The position numbers and the translations under genes were made by a program. Shown one piece after another: positions 54,650-64,000 of a DNA stretch of 64,000 bases (position 1 is its first letter; the number at the start of each line of letters is the position of its first letter). Under the pieces are notes generated by a model. It had not been told where the DNA came from and made no database searches. It saw nothing but the letters and a program-made list of their open reading frames with translations. The stretch comes from Phytophthora sp. 'mugwort' (taxonomy: Eukaryota; Oomycota; Peronosporomycetes; Peronosporales; Peronosporaceae), in assembly GCA_033558025.1 (NCBI GenBank), contig JAUCEF010000001.1, positions 2,294,001 through 2,358,000 of the forward strand, given 5' to 3'.

Positions 54650-56003
54650 TTAGTAGAACCGCCTTCCTCGACAACTGTCGCTGCTGCTGACCGCTACGCG
54701 TTCATCGCCGGAAAGAAGTTCATACGCCGCCTCCTCGCCTTCGTCGTCCAGCAGGAGCCCGGGCACGTCCAGTGCCGTGGAGAACTGGAAGCGCGGAAGC
54801 ACATAGAAAACGTACAGCACGCCCCAGTTCGGTACGAGGTACGTCCCAATGGAGATCGTCAAGCGCGCTGACTGCTCGAAGAGTCCGCCGTTCTCGTCGA
54901 AGAACATGCTGTCGCACTCGCGTTTCTTGCCTGCAAATGTCACCACCACAAGCAATTTTAGCGCCCCCATCACCAAAGGTTCAGGATCAACCAGCCATCC
55001 TCACCACCGATATTAAAGGAGAGATACGCGTCCACTGCGAGCTGCAAGCTCGTGCTCAGAAGGTTACACTGTTCGTATATAAAGCGAAGCGTAAAGAGAG
55101 AGACACGGCTAATATGTTAGCCACAAGAAGACACCCCTGATTAACGGAAATGGGCACCGCCAGCAGGTGCTCTTACAATCAGGAGAACCCATAGTTGATG
55201 ATGCGACTGCTCCAGCTCGGTCAATTCTGCAGAATCCTGGAATTTATCGCGCTGAAAGTGGGGCGTCAGCGCGCGAGGCAATTAAAACGGAAAAAAAGAC
55301 TCGTCACCTGCGGTACCTGTTTTCGTGCTGTGGAGTTGATCTCCTCGAGAACCACTCGACCTGGAATAGCGAAGCCAGCTACCCATGTAAAAGGCTGTCA
55401 GTACTCTTCACGGCAGAATCGCTAGCTGATCTGCGTCAAACACACCTGTGAGAACGACGCCTGTTACCGACATGGCCATCCACGTTATGTGGTGGCAGTC
55501 GATTTCATCGTAGACTCCGACAACAAGCAGCGCGTCCGCCGTCGTGGCGACTGTGATGAGCCCCACAATAGGGATCAGTATGCTGTAAAACTGTTGAGCA
55601 GCAGCAAAATGCGTCAGCATATGCAAAAGCTCCTGAGAACAATATAGCCCTCTGCAGGTACCAGCTTCGTCCGGTTAACGAGTTCTCCGGCGGATTTCCC
55701 ATACAGCACGCAGGAGATAGCGATCTGAACGCAGCGGAAGTACTTGGCCAGCACGAGGATCTTGGGGCTGTTCAGAATGAAGCACTCGTAGACCAGTAGC
55801 GCCATCTGGGCCCCCGTGAACGCCAGCATGCTGAGGTTGGTGAGGTACCATTGTGAGCTCACGAAAATGGGCAGGATCCGCTGGAAGGCATAGACTGTCG
55901 CGACCAGCGTGGCGAGGCAGAACGTGCCGAACGTCAGGCTGCGCGCGCAAACCAGAAGTGCGTGCTCCGTGTCAAAGACCTCGGAGCAGTCCGGAAGAAG
56001 CAT
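54650..56003 (-). CDS. Predicted seven-transmembrane protein, unknown function
   Basis: Six exons: 56003-55662, 55590-55446, 55378-55317, 55251-55177, 55041-55005 and 54930-54650, all phases consistent; 313 residues. Hydrophobic segments can be read at about residues 17-40, 50-72, 78-98, 117-140, 147-165, 200-222 and 236-260, seven in all. They lie between a short N-terminus with no signal peptide and an acidic tail of about 50 residues (LLLDDEGEEAAYELLSGDE). The layout is that of GPCR-like or TOM1/THH1-like proteins, but no diagnostic motif (such as DRY or NPxxY) is visible. The 37-nt fifth exon makes it easy to mis-annotate. It shares a 140-bp promoter with the amino-acid transporter. Confidence 0.83.
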
Positions 56004-56143
56004 GCCCAGCGACGGCAACGAAGGAAAAGAGGCGCGCTTATGGGGCCGTGCTCAGAGTATCCTTAATTTGCGCGACTTGGACACCCTTTTTTCGGAGTGA
56101 CTTGGATTTTGTATGAAGCCATTTCTACGCACGATCAGTGGTA
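56004..56143. promoter_or_regulatory. 140-bp bidirectional promoter region
   Basis: This lies between the seven-TM gene (minus) and the amino-acid transporter (plus). GCCATTTCTACG (about 56118) on the plus strand is an initiator-like match 26 bp before the ATG. Confidence 0.5.
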
Positions 56144-58225
56144 ATGTCTGGCGAAGGGACACGTCCGTTTCAAGTTGCAGGGCAAGACGATAAACGTGCG
56201 CTGTCATTGTCCGATTTTTCTGCTCGCAACTGGAGCAACATGATCTCGCCTCGTTCGAAGGACTCATGCAAGGACTGCGACGTGCGGACCCCTGCGCTCG
56301 TGCACGACATCGCAGAAGAAGGATCGGACATGACGCGTGAGATCTACAGTGCCATGTTGAAGGGCTCGAAGGACGGGATGGTGCGCACCAAGTCGCTGCC
56401 GGACGTGAGCGAGGTGCTCTACAAAGACGTCGGTTCGTGACGACGTTACAGTGAATGAGTTATGGGGACAATTGCACTGGTATCTCACTTAAGGCGTGTG
56501 TTGTACTGCTACTGCGAATGACAGGGAAGGCATCGGACATTGTCCAGCCAGGAGGCTTTCGTCGCGACCACGTCATTTCCAACTTACCTGCTGGAGGCAC
56601 AGTCGTGCCAATCCACGTGCAAAAGTCGTTTCTGACATCGATCGGGCCAAACGGCTTGCTGCAATCTACCTATCGCGGCTTCGCCAGTGACACTTTGCAT
56701 CTTGGCGACGAGTACAGCGAAAACGTGCGTATCGTTTCATATTTCTCAATGCTGTCGTACTCTTAAATTATAAATGTTTTGATTGGCTGGTGGTCTACTG
56801 CACCTGAACCCCGCAGGAAGAACTGATTCCGTTGTTCACCAGCCTCGACACGTTTCAGACAGCAAAGAGTGAGACGCCGACAAGGGGAGCGTCCGTCAAA
56901 AAGACCATTTTTACGATTTTCAAGTCTTTTATCGGCAGCGGAATCCTTTTCCTACCCAAAGGATTTCAGAATGGAGGAATGCTGTTTTCCATTGTGGGGC
57001 TCTGTGTTTCTGCAGCGCTGTCGACCTTTTGCATGTTGCGCCTGGTCGAGTGCTCGAGCGTGCTTTTCCATGCCCACAACCACCACAATGTATCGTATGG
57101 TATCGTGGGAGAGCAAGCCTTTGGTTCAATGGGTCGGCGTGCGGTGAACTTGTCGTTGGTGCTCTCGCAGATCGGCTTCTGCTGCTCGTACCTTATTTTC
57201 GTGGAAAAAAACATTGGCGAAGTATTACTGCACGCGTTCAATCTTCAGAGTTCAATCACGACGTCTTCGTGGACTCTTATTTTGCTGCAGGTTCCTCTAT
57301 ACACGCCACTGGCGTGGGTGCGTCGTCTGGAGTACTTCGCACTCACGAGCTTATTTGCCGATGTGCTCATCGTGTTCGGGCTTGTGTATATCCTCACTTA
57401 CACCGTGAAGACACTCGAAAGTGCAGCCCCAGGTCAATCAACGTGGCAGTATTTTAACTCCGAGAACTGGGCGATGTTTCTTGGTGTTGCTGTTTACTGT
57501 TTTGAGGGTATCGGATTGGTACTGCCTACCTACGATTCCATGGATGATCAGATCAAGCACAAGTTTCCGGCCATTCTATCGTGGTGTGTGGTGTGTATCT
57601 TGGCAATTTGCATACTATTTGCTGGCACTGTGTACGCAGCCTTTGGGCAGAACACGCAATCGGTGGTGACATTGAATCTGCCCAGTTCAAGTGAGAGTAC
57701 GGGAACGATGGCCGTGCAGCTTACGTACTCCCTGGCACTTGTGCTCTCGTACCCTTTAATGCTGTATCCAGTCGTCAATGTCCTCGAGAGCATGTTGTTT
57801 CCATACCAGCGTGTCAAGGGGTTCTGGCGTTGGAAAAAAAATGGTTTTCGCTTCGCACTCGTCTGCCTTACGGCTGTAATTGGGTATCTTGGCAAAGAAG
57901 AGGTAAGTTTCTGAGTTTTGCCCATTCTATCACTGCGCAGCTCATAAATGTTGTTTGTCGTTCTTGTGCGAATTCAGCTGGACAACTTTGTCTCCATCAT
58001 TGGCGGTTTCTGCTCCGTACCTCTCGCATTCATTTATCCGTGCATTTTCCACTCAAGGTGCGCTACATTGTCTTGATGCCGAGGTCCACCGAGAAAAACC
58101 GCTAAATCTTTGTGGTGGCTTTCAGACTTGTCGGACGCGGGCACATTTTGAACGGCATTGTGGTCGCGATTGGTTTGTGCACGATGATCTTCGCCACATA
58201 CCAAGCAGTTTCTACGTGGAACTAA
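56144..58225 (+). CDS. AAAP/SLC36-type amino-acid transporter
   Basis: Five exons: 56144-56432, 56525-56724, 56817-57902, 57978-58057 and 58126-58225; 584 residues. A ~190-residue hydrophilic N-terminus precedes the transporter domain, which opens with KKTIFTIFKSFIGSGILFLP, the first-helix signature of the family (GSGILFLP). About eleven hydrophobic helices follow, including WAMFLGVAVYCFEGIGLVLP and YSLALVLSYPLMLYPVVNVL, and the protein ends in a helix and VSTWN. The family exchanges or symports amino acids, often at vacuolar or lysosomal membranes. The long N-terminus resembles vacuolar AVT-type members, so a vacuolar location is a reasonable guess. Confidence 0.94.
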
Positions 58226-58941
58226 TAGTGTGACAAGCTGCTAAACGACCATAAAGTCCTACATCTAGATATATTACTGCGGTGGACTGATACAGATTTA
58301 CCATCGATCTTTTTGGCCAACTTTTATTCTTTCACTCATTTTTTACACTGTCGATGTCTTAAACTCAGATTAACAAACAAGGGACTAGGGTGCCAAGTCG
58401 CTTAGCTATCGATTAGCAACGCGCGGCAGCTACGCGGCGGTAGTTAGAGTTTGGATGAAAAATACTGTTTCGCTCGCTCAAGAGCTCCACTTGTGAGAAG
58501 CTACCTACGCTTCGCTCCGGTAGAAAATTCTCCGCTCTGCTCGCCGAGGCTTGCTGCACTACTCGCAGGGTTAAGATACTAAGCGAGCTACCTACGCCTT
58601 CGGCTTTGGAAGGGCGGGCCCTCCGGTTAGCGCTGTTTGCGAACACGAGCAGTTCCGATTGCTCTGATTGTTCCAAAAGCTCCGAGCAATTCCGAACAGT
58701 TCGGAATCGGAGCATTCCGAACTGTTCGGCGAGTGCGCACTCAAAAGGAACACACGAGTGCACACGCAAAGGGCCCCTTGAGGGTTTGTGCTAACATGCT
58801 CGCTTATGCTAGGGGCACGACCCAACGCAACGCTATTCCTGCACGGACGAGAACAATCGTTCGGTCCCAATAGTCGACAAGCGCTGGAGTTTGTGTCACA
58901 CTGACGTTTCGGGGATTGCCTTCCTTCTGGACCCAACACAG
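58226..58941. other. Downstream flank with repeat modules
   Basis: No gene is seen. 58497-58625 is the first copy of a module repeated at about 60172-60300. At 58660-58735 several GAGCAATTCCGAACAGTTCGG-like inverted words cluster. Confidence 0.45.
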
Positions 58942-60612
58942 ATATGTCGTTGTTGGTCAGTACCGATGCGGACGATTCCATGGAGCAAGCCTGCAAGTAC
59001 GCTGAGAGGTCTAAGATGTTGTTAAACATCACCCGCGAAGAGTTCAAGAAGTATCTCTACGATATTGGAGCACTGAAAACAGAATGCGTGGTGAGAAGAG
59101 GGCCCGAAATGCTGGTGTAGAGTCGACAGGAACGTGGATGGATTGCACCGGAATCTTTCCTACATCGCTGATATCATGTTTTCCATTTCGACGTCAAGTA
59201 CAGCAAGTGAGAGCATGGAGTATCATGGATTACATTCACTCGAAGAAGAGAAGCTGTCTCAAGATGGAGAAGGTCGACATGCTCGCCTACATTTACATCA
59301 ACGGGAGCATGTTATATGGCTACAACGCGATTTCGCGCGGGTTCAGACATACCCTGAATCCAACGTGGTGGATCCTGAAGTTATCCAGAACAAACATTAG
59401 GGCACGATGGATGTTTGGTTCTTTGTCTTAGCGCAATGTCATCTTCGTTAGCACCAGCAGGCATTGATAGCAAAGAGACTTACCGTAGTTGCTGCGTTTC
59501 CTACTGAAATAAATTTATTTTCGTTTTGAAAGTCGGATCTGGTCATTTTTGCTGTCGGGTGACTCAGATTTACGTCAGCAATGCATTCGAGCCACCTCGT
59601 CAATCAATTGTATTCGGAGCAAGTTCTGAACTGATCCGATCAAGATCAAAAAGTTTCGAACTGTTCGGAACTTGCGCGCAAACAGCACTATCTCCGGTCC
59701 CGCTAGTCAAAAAAAAATGTTTAATGGCGGCGGCGCCTTCGCTTCTCTCGGCCAGCAAAACAGCACTTTTAGCCAACGGGAGGCCGCCTTCGCTGCGCTC
59801 GGCAGCAATACACAGTTTCAGCCAATGGGAGGCCGCCTCGCTGCGCTCGGCAGCAAATAATAAAATCAAAATATTTTGGACAATGAGAAGGGGTTTTGAT
59901 GGTCATGTAGTGCTATTTTTGCAATTTCAAGCATAGATTTTCGAGTCGGAAAGATAGTGAGATTCGATTCTATGGGTTGGTAGCGGTACTAAAGCCAAAC
60001 CCAAGCCATCCGAAAGGGAGATGCAGGCGGCCAGGTAGTATTCGGACGGCCGGCCAGACACAACAGACAGGTTACTAGAATTAATGTATACTAGCCGAGC
60101 ACCGCCCGCAAAGCGTTTGTTGGGTCCCATCTCGTTCCGATCGCTCAAGAGCTCGCTTCACTACTGAGAAAGGTTACCTACGCTCTACTCCGGTAGAAGC
60201 GCCTCCGCTCCGCTCGCAGAGGCTCGCAGCACTACTCGCCGTATTAGGAGGGTAAGTGAGCTACCTCCGGCTTCGGTAGGAAGGGCGGGCCCTCCGGACC
60301 CGCTATACACGAAAAGGTTAATGATGGCGACGCCATCGCTTCGCTCGGCAGCAATTGCAGCCAATGGGAGGCCGTCTTCGCTGCGCTCGGCAGCAAATAA
60401 TAGAATAAAAATATTTTGGCCAATGAGAAGGAGTCTTAACTATAACCGATGGCTATTTTGCAATTTCAGGCATAGTTTTACGAGTCGGAAACATAGTGGG
60501 ATTCGATAATATTGGTAGATTCCCGCAGAAAACCCAAACCATGACGAAAGGGAGGTGCAGGCAGGCAGGATTCAGACGGACAGACACACAGGTTACTAGA
60601 ATTGATATATAG
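58497..60612. repeat. Array of interspersed direct repeat modules
   Basis: Module A (58497-58625 and 60172-60300) carries CTACCTACGC...CTCCGGTAGAA and ends AAGGGCGGGCCCTCCGG. Module B (about 59726-60100 and 60322-60612) begins with CTTCGCTGCGCTCGGCAGCAA words, continues through AAAATATTTTGG and a Cys/Gly-poor spacer, and ends CAGGTTACTAGAATTNATATA. Within the first module B the sub-unit CCAA(C/T)GGGAGGCCGCC is itself doubled. Copies are 75-85% alike by eye. The nature of the element is unknown. Confidence 0.7.
58942..59430 (+). pseudogene. Probable hAT-type transposase C-terminal fragment
   Basis: The plus strand opens with MSLLVSTDADDSMEQACKYA (58942), continues to a stop at 59119, and in other frames gives DYIHSKKRSCLKMEKVDMLA and YIYINGSM (about 59230-59315). 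The KKR...MEKVDMLAYIYIN pattern resembles the C-terminal dimerisation region of hAT transposases. No upstream catalytic region is present. Assignment is tentative. Confidence 0.4.
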
Positions 60613-60790
60613 ATGAATCTCATCAAACTGCCGATAATACTGAAGCGGAGACTATACATCAAGTAAGTCAAACGGTGCAAATCGACCGACACTGATCAAA
60701 CTATACAAAAAGCAAGTATAAATGAGTATTAGAGCGTTCTCATTGGTCGGCACGGGAGGAGGGGTGTCATGTCCACCCCGATCAAGCGGA

Positions 60791-60904
60791 GGCGAAGCGT
60801 GCGCGCCGCAGCGGGCTTAGGGTTCTGCCCAAGCGAGCGGAGCGAGCCGCAAGCGGGTGTGAAGCTTGCGAGCCGTAGCGGGCTTAGAGTTCTGCCCCAG
60901 CGAG
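60791..60904. repeat. Two-copy tandem repeat, 67-bp period
   Basis: GCGGGCTTAG(G/A)GTTCTGCCC recurs at 60811 and 60878 within longer similar units (GGCGAAGCGTGCGCGCCGCA against TGTGAAGCTTGCGAGCCGTA). Confidence 0.75.
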
Positions 60905-61004
60905 AACTAGGGTCGGTGGTATTGCGCGGAACGCATATGTAATGGGGCGTGTTCCTGATGGATGGCCCATAACCAGTTGGTTGACCACACAATATGAGAC
61001 GCCC

Positions 61005-61110
61005 ACACACTAGGTACGGATCGTCTCTAGGAGAGAAGACACACCACTAAGTACGGATCGCACTTAGACGAGAGACACAGTTAGATACGATTCGCACTTA
61101 GGAAGGAGAC
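61005..61110. repeat. Three-copy tandem repeat (~36-bp period) in LTR-like sequence
   Basis: Units beginning near 61005, 61044 and 61079 share TA(G/A)GTACGGATCGCACTTAG-type sequence (the third reads GATACGATTCGCACTTAG) followed by GAGA(G)GAC. Downstream (61197-61260) are AATAAAGACTCA and a stretch resembling the transcribed end of a copia LTR. A solo or broken LTR is likely. Confidence 0.6.
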
Positions 61111-61510
61111 ATGGGTTGAGAACCACTAATTGAGAAACCGGTGACTTAGGGGATGCATTCATTAGGCAGTTTACAGTAAGTAGCAACATAGGAGCATGTT
61201 AATAAAGACTCATTTACGTTTAAAATCTAGCCTAGAAGTTCGCAAGTCGTGGGGACCCTGTCCCACGGACTATTGGAAAGCCAGGCTTTCCACGTTGACA
61301 AGAAGACATGTGTGACCCCTGTCACAGCATAGCTAAGGAGATATTCTTAGAGATGACACCCCGTCTTTTTTCATGTTTCTGTCTGTCGACATTGTTGGCC
61401 GATGTCGGCAATTTTACGCTATGGTCTGTGCTAATGATACGCAGGCTTCGTCAAAATAGTATTAGCCTGTCCAAGACACTTTCATGTTTGTATCGCATGT
61501 ATTGTATAAC
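61111..61510. other. LTR-like and unassigned sequence
   Basis: It contains a possible poly(A) signal (AATAAA, about 61202) and a short palindrome (GGAAAGCCAGGCTTTCC, about 61274-61290). No protein-like frame is seen. Confidence 0.4.
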
Positions 61511-61790
61511 TTAATGGGTTGGGGATAACGTGAATCTATGCAATGACTTTGGTGGCCGCAGCTTCAGGCATGTCAAAGTACTGTGTCGCGTGCCAAATCT
61601 TTTTTTTTTAACTGCATTCGGTTCTTGCTCTTCATGTGCTTCAGTATAAGTCAGCTTCGACCGTGGGAGTTCCGGGTGGGATGCTTGCCAAACCAGAGCA
61701 AATGCTTTGAGCGACCCAAACATGTTCACTAGCTCGGGGTCATTCCACGCCTTGTTAATATCGAGTCTTGACAACCGATCAGCATATTCT
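61511..61790 (-). pseudogene. Coding fragment of unknown family
   Basis: The minus strand reads ADRLSRLDINKAWNDPELVN, then KAFALVWQASHPELPRSKLT, a convincing protein-like composition, until a poly(T) run (61600-61608) throws it out of frame. The alternative frame continues WHATQYFDMPEAAATKVIA and stops. I do not know the family; it may be a transposon or gene piece next to the copia insertion. Confidence 0.4.
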
Positions 61791-61799
61791 ATTAGAACC

Positions 61800-64000
61800 C
61801 GACCTGCGGATCGGCCGCGCTATTAGCGCACTGAGGTTGGCTTGATTAAAGCGAAAGTGAGATTCCAGTCCGCATCCTACCCACTGACCTCACTGTACGA
61901 CAGGTGGTCGCAGGTCTACGGCGCCAGTCATTTCCACATTTCTGATCACAATCACCGTTCTTCAACACTCTTGTTGAAGAAGAGGAGTGTGAAGAACGGT
62001 GATTGGACTCGCAAGTCGGCCACCCTCGGGGCTTTCAGCGTCTTGGCCATCAAGTCAGTCGGCACGCGTTCGCTCTCGCAATACTCCGGCCTCAGTACCC
62101 TCTTCTTGGTGTAACACCCCACGAACTTGGTCCGCACATCGATGGGTGTTGCCTTCGCAGATGCCCCCTCGCCGTCAGGTTGCTTCAACGCAGCCTGGTT
62201 GTCCACTTGCTGCGTTATCGTCCCTCATGTGCGGCGACACCCAGCTCTCCAAGCGGCTCTCGCACTCCAGACAGTTCCGTCGCCATGACGGACGCTGCCG
62301 TGTATTCTGCCTCCATCGTCGAGAGAGAAGCCCCTCCGTGCTTCATGCAGGTCCAGCCGTTGGCATTCCGTCCACGGTCACCAGCCCACCCGTCACTGAT
62401 TTACTGTCTGTTTTTTATCGGCCGAAATCGGCATCGCAATACGTGGCCACCTTCAGCGGCTCCTCAGGTCCTTCGATCGCTGCGTATCCGGAGATACGCA
62501 GTCCCTTCGTAGCAGCCAGATAGCGTACGACCCTCTGCTAGCTTCCTGTCAGCCACGGTCGGACTGTACGTGCGCCGCGACACCTTGTGCGCGGCAGAGG
62601 CGATATCCGGCGGTGCGCATTGTGCAACCCACAACAAGCTCCCAACCAACGATTGGAACTTCGTCACTGTGACCACATTGCCTCCTCCTGAGGCAGATAA
62701 CGCCTCGCCTTCGAATGCCTGGCACTCGTTCCACTCAACTCCGATTGGCGTACGCACTCCGTGCGTTGCCTGCATGCCGTGCTGCTTCGGGATATCCGTG
62801 ATGGTCACCTCCTCGTCGAAGTCGTACCCGTCATCTTCGCTGTAGCTCACTCTCGTCCCCATGAATTTGCTCGCCGGGCCCAAATCCTAGATTGACAACG
62901 CAGCCGAAGAAAACATCCACAACGTTCTGCTGCGTCCCCGTTACAATCAGGTCGTCTACATATACAACTAAAAGAACACCTCCTCGTGCTCCGAAGTAGA
63001 CGCACATATCAGCGAGGCTCTGCTCGAAACCGATTTCCACCAACTTCTGGTGCAGCAATTTGCTCCACAGGCGTCCAGCCTGCTTTAGCCCGTACAGGGT
63101 TTCTTCAACTCCAGCACCAGGTCGTCGTCACTCGTGACACCAAGCTCCCTGCGAATCACCTCCAGAATTACTATGCCTAGCTGAGGCCGAATAGATGTCG
63201 AGCTCGGCCTCTTTGTCTGCTTTCACATCGGCGTTAGGAACGTCTCCATGCTTAGCAGGACTCTCAGTTTTCGCGTCAATACCAGTATTAACTTCACGCT
63301 GGTCATGTGGATCACGGTGGCAAACGTGATCCCGTAGTTTACCCCGAACTCTCGCTCGTTCCCTCAGGTAAGGATCCGCGCCTTTAATCGCTCAATAGCC
63401 ACCTCGGCATCCCGTGTCATCTTGTACACCCATTTGGTGTGGAGCACGTGCACCCCTCGAGGCATTCCCACGACATTCCGCACTCCATTGCTTTCTAGAG
63501 CTCTGAGCTCTTCCGCCGTGGATTTGACCCAGTTATCGGTATGCTAGCTACGCATAGCCTCTCGGTAATTCCTCGGATTCACATCTAGGACATTGTCTCC
63601 TCCTCGCCTTCGGCGTCCTCGCCCTGGATGCACAGCCTCCGTACGTTCTCGTTCTGCTCTTAGTCCAATGTCTCGATATTTCACACATGCTGGGTCGTTA
63701 CCACGACCTTGTCCTTCGGCAGGTACACGCGGTAGCCCTTAGTTTCCTCGCCGATACCCACGATCTTTCCCTGCTGTGCACGATGTGCGAAGTTCTTCTT
63801 CGGGGATCCTTGTAAACCGTGCATGGTAATCGTCTCCAGGGTCCGTCCGCAACACGTGAATGCGGTAATCAAAACGCTTCTAGAAGAAAGTAAAAAGATG
63901 CTTAAACTGATTGGCGGCTGCGTCCTTTGTGCGCGCTAGAAAAACCCGACAGTGGTTACTCTTGTGGTTAACAAAGTTGATCATATAGCGATTGTTGAGT
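61800..64000 (-). mobile_element. Ty1/copia retrotransposon 2, degraded, cut by the window edge
   Basis: On the minus strand from the right edge: an integrase core piece (INFVNHKSNHCRVFLARTKD, about 63900-63995) and the integrase C-terminal region (KIVGIGEETKGYRVYLPKDK, about 63700-63775). Then an RT with the catalytic YVDDLIVTG (about 62940-62970), a connection region (SLVGSLLWVAQCAPPDIASA, about 62600-62660), and RNase H (DNQAALKQPDGEGASAKATP, about 62140-62205). The order integrase, RT, RNase H is copia. TGTTGAAGAACGG at 61967 reading left is the likely 3' LTR start. Multiple stops separate the domains. Confidence 0.88.

Noticed and set aside
58592..59047. Minus-strand open frame of about 150 codons
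   Set aside because: Low-complexity Ser/Asn-rich translation of repeat sequence, and antisense to a more protein-like plus-strand frame.
1..64000. CRISPR arrays, operons, RxLR or CRN effectors, rRNA genes
   Set aside because: Looked for by eye on both strands; no regularly spaced repeats, no RxLR-EER or LxLFLAK motif after a signal peptide, and no rRNA-like sequence was seen.

Overview
The window looks like nuclear DNA of an oomycete, most likely Phytophthora or a close relative. The evidence is threefold. Genes are dense with short GT-AG introns (57-135 nt, one of 223 nt). Initiator-like core promoters of the TCATTYY type sit just upstream of several starts. The transposon mixture (Ty3/gypsy, Ty1/copia, pogo, Tc1/IS630-like, HARBI1-like, piggyBac-like and probably hAT) is typical of these genomes. 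The species call is inference, because no database was searched.

Layout: two gene islands lie between three transposon graveyards. 1-5680: a broken Ty3/gypsy element (minus strand) running off the left edge. 5840-6866: a broken pogo-like transposase. 7.2-24.6 kb, gene island 1: peroxisomal long-chain acyl-CoA synthetase (+), LRR/IQ-motif protein (-), secreted Cys-rich protein (+), giant EF-hand/MABP-like/RanBP2-zinc-finger protein (-), choline-transporter-like protein (+), PX-domain protein (+). 24.6-45.1 kb: Tc1/IS630-like, HARBI1-like, copia, piggyBac-like and pogo remnants, one visibly nested inside another, plus a truncated fragment of an unidentified gene. 45.1-58.2 kb, gene island 2: SRP72 (+), mitochondrial ribosomal protein bL19m (-), CRT-like transporter (-), lysophospholipid acyltransferase (+), non-RD protein kinase (-), seven-TM orphan protein (-), AAAP amino-acid transporter (+). 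58.2-64 kb: repeat modules, a probable hAT fragment and a second copia element (minus strand) running off the right edge.

The genes do not form a pathway. Several act in lipid and membrane biology (acyl-CoA synthetase, acyltransferase, choline-transporter-like protein, PX protein), two bear on Ca2+/calmodulin (EF-hand giant, IQ-repeat protein), and two on protein synthesis and targeting (SRP72, bL19m). What is consistent is the packing: four head-to-head pairs share 111-140 bp between start codons, and convergent neighbours are 45-300 bp apart.

Exon structures were derived by eye from splice sites and reading-frame phase; all coding sums are multiples of three. The least usual genes are the 1983-residue EF-hand/MABP-like/zinc-finger fusion, the ~1450-residue LRR plus IQ-array protein and the seven-TM orphan. 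I saw no CRISPR array, convincing tRNA or rRNA gene, or RxLR/CRN effector.
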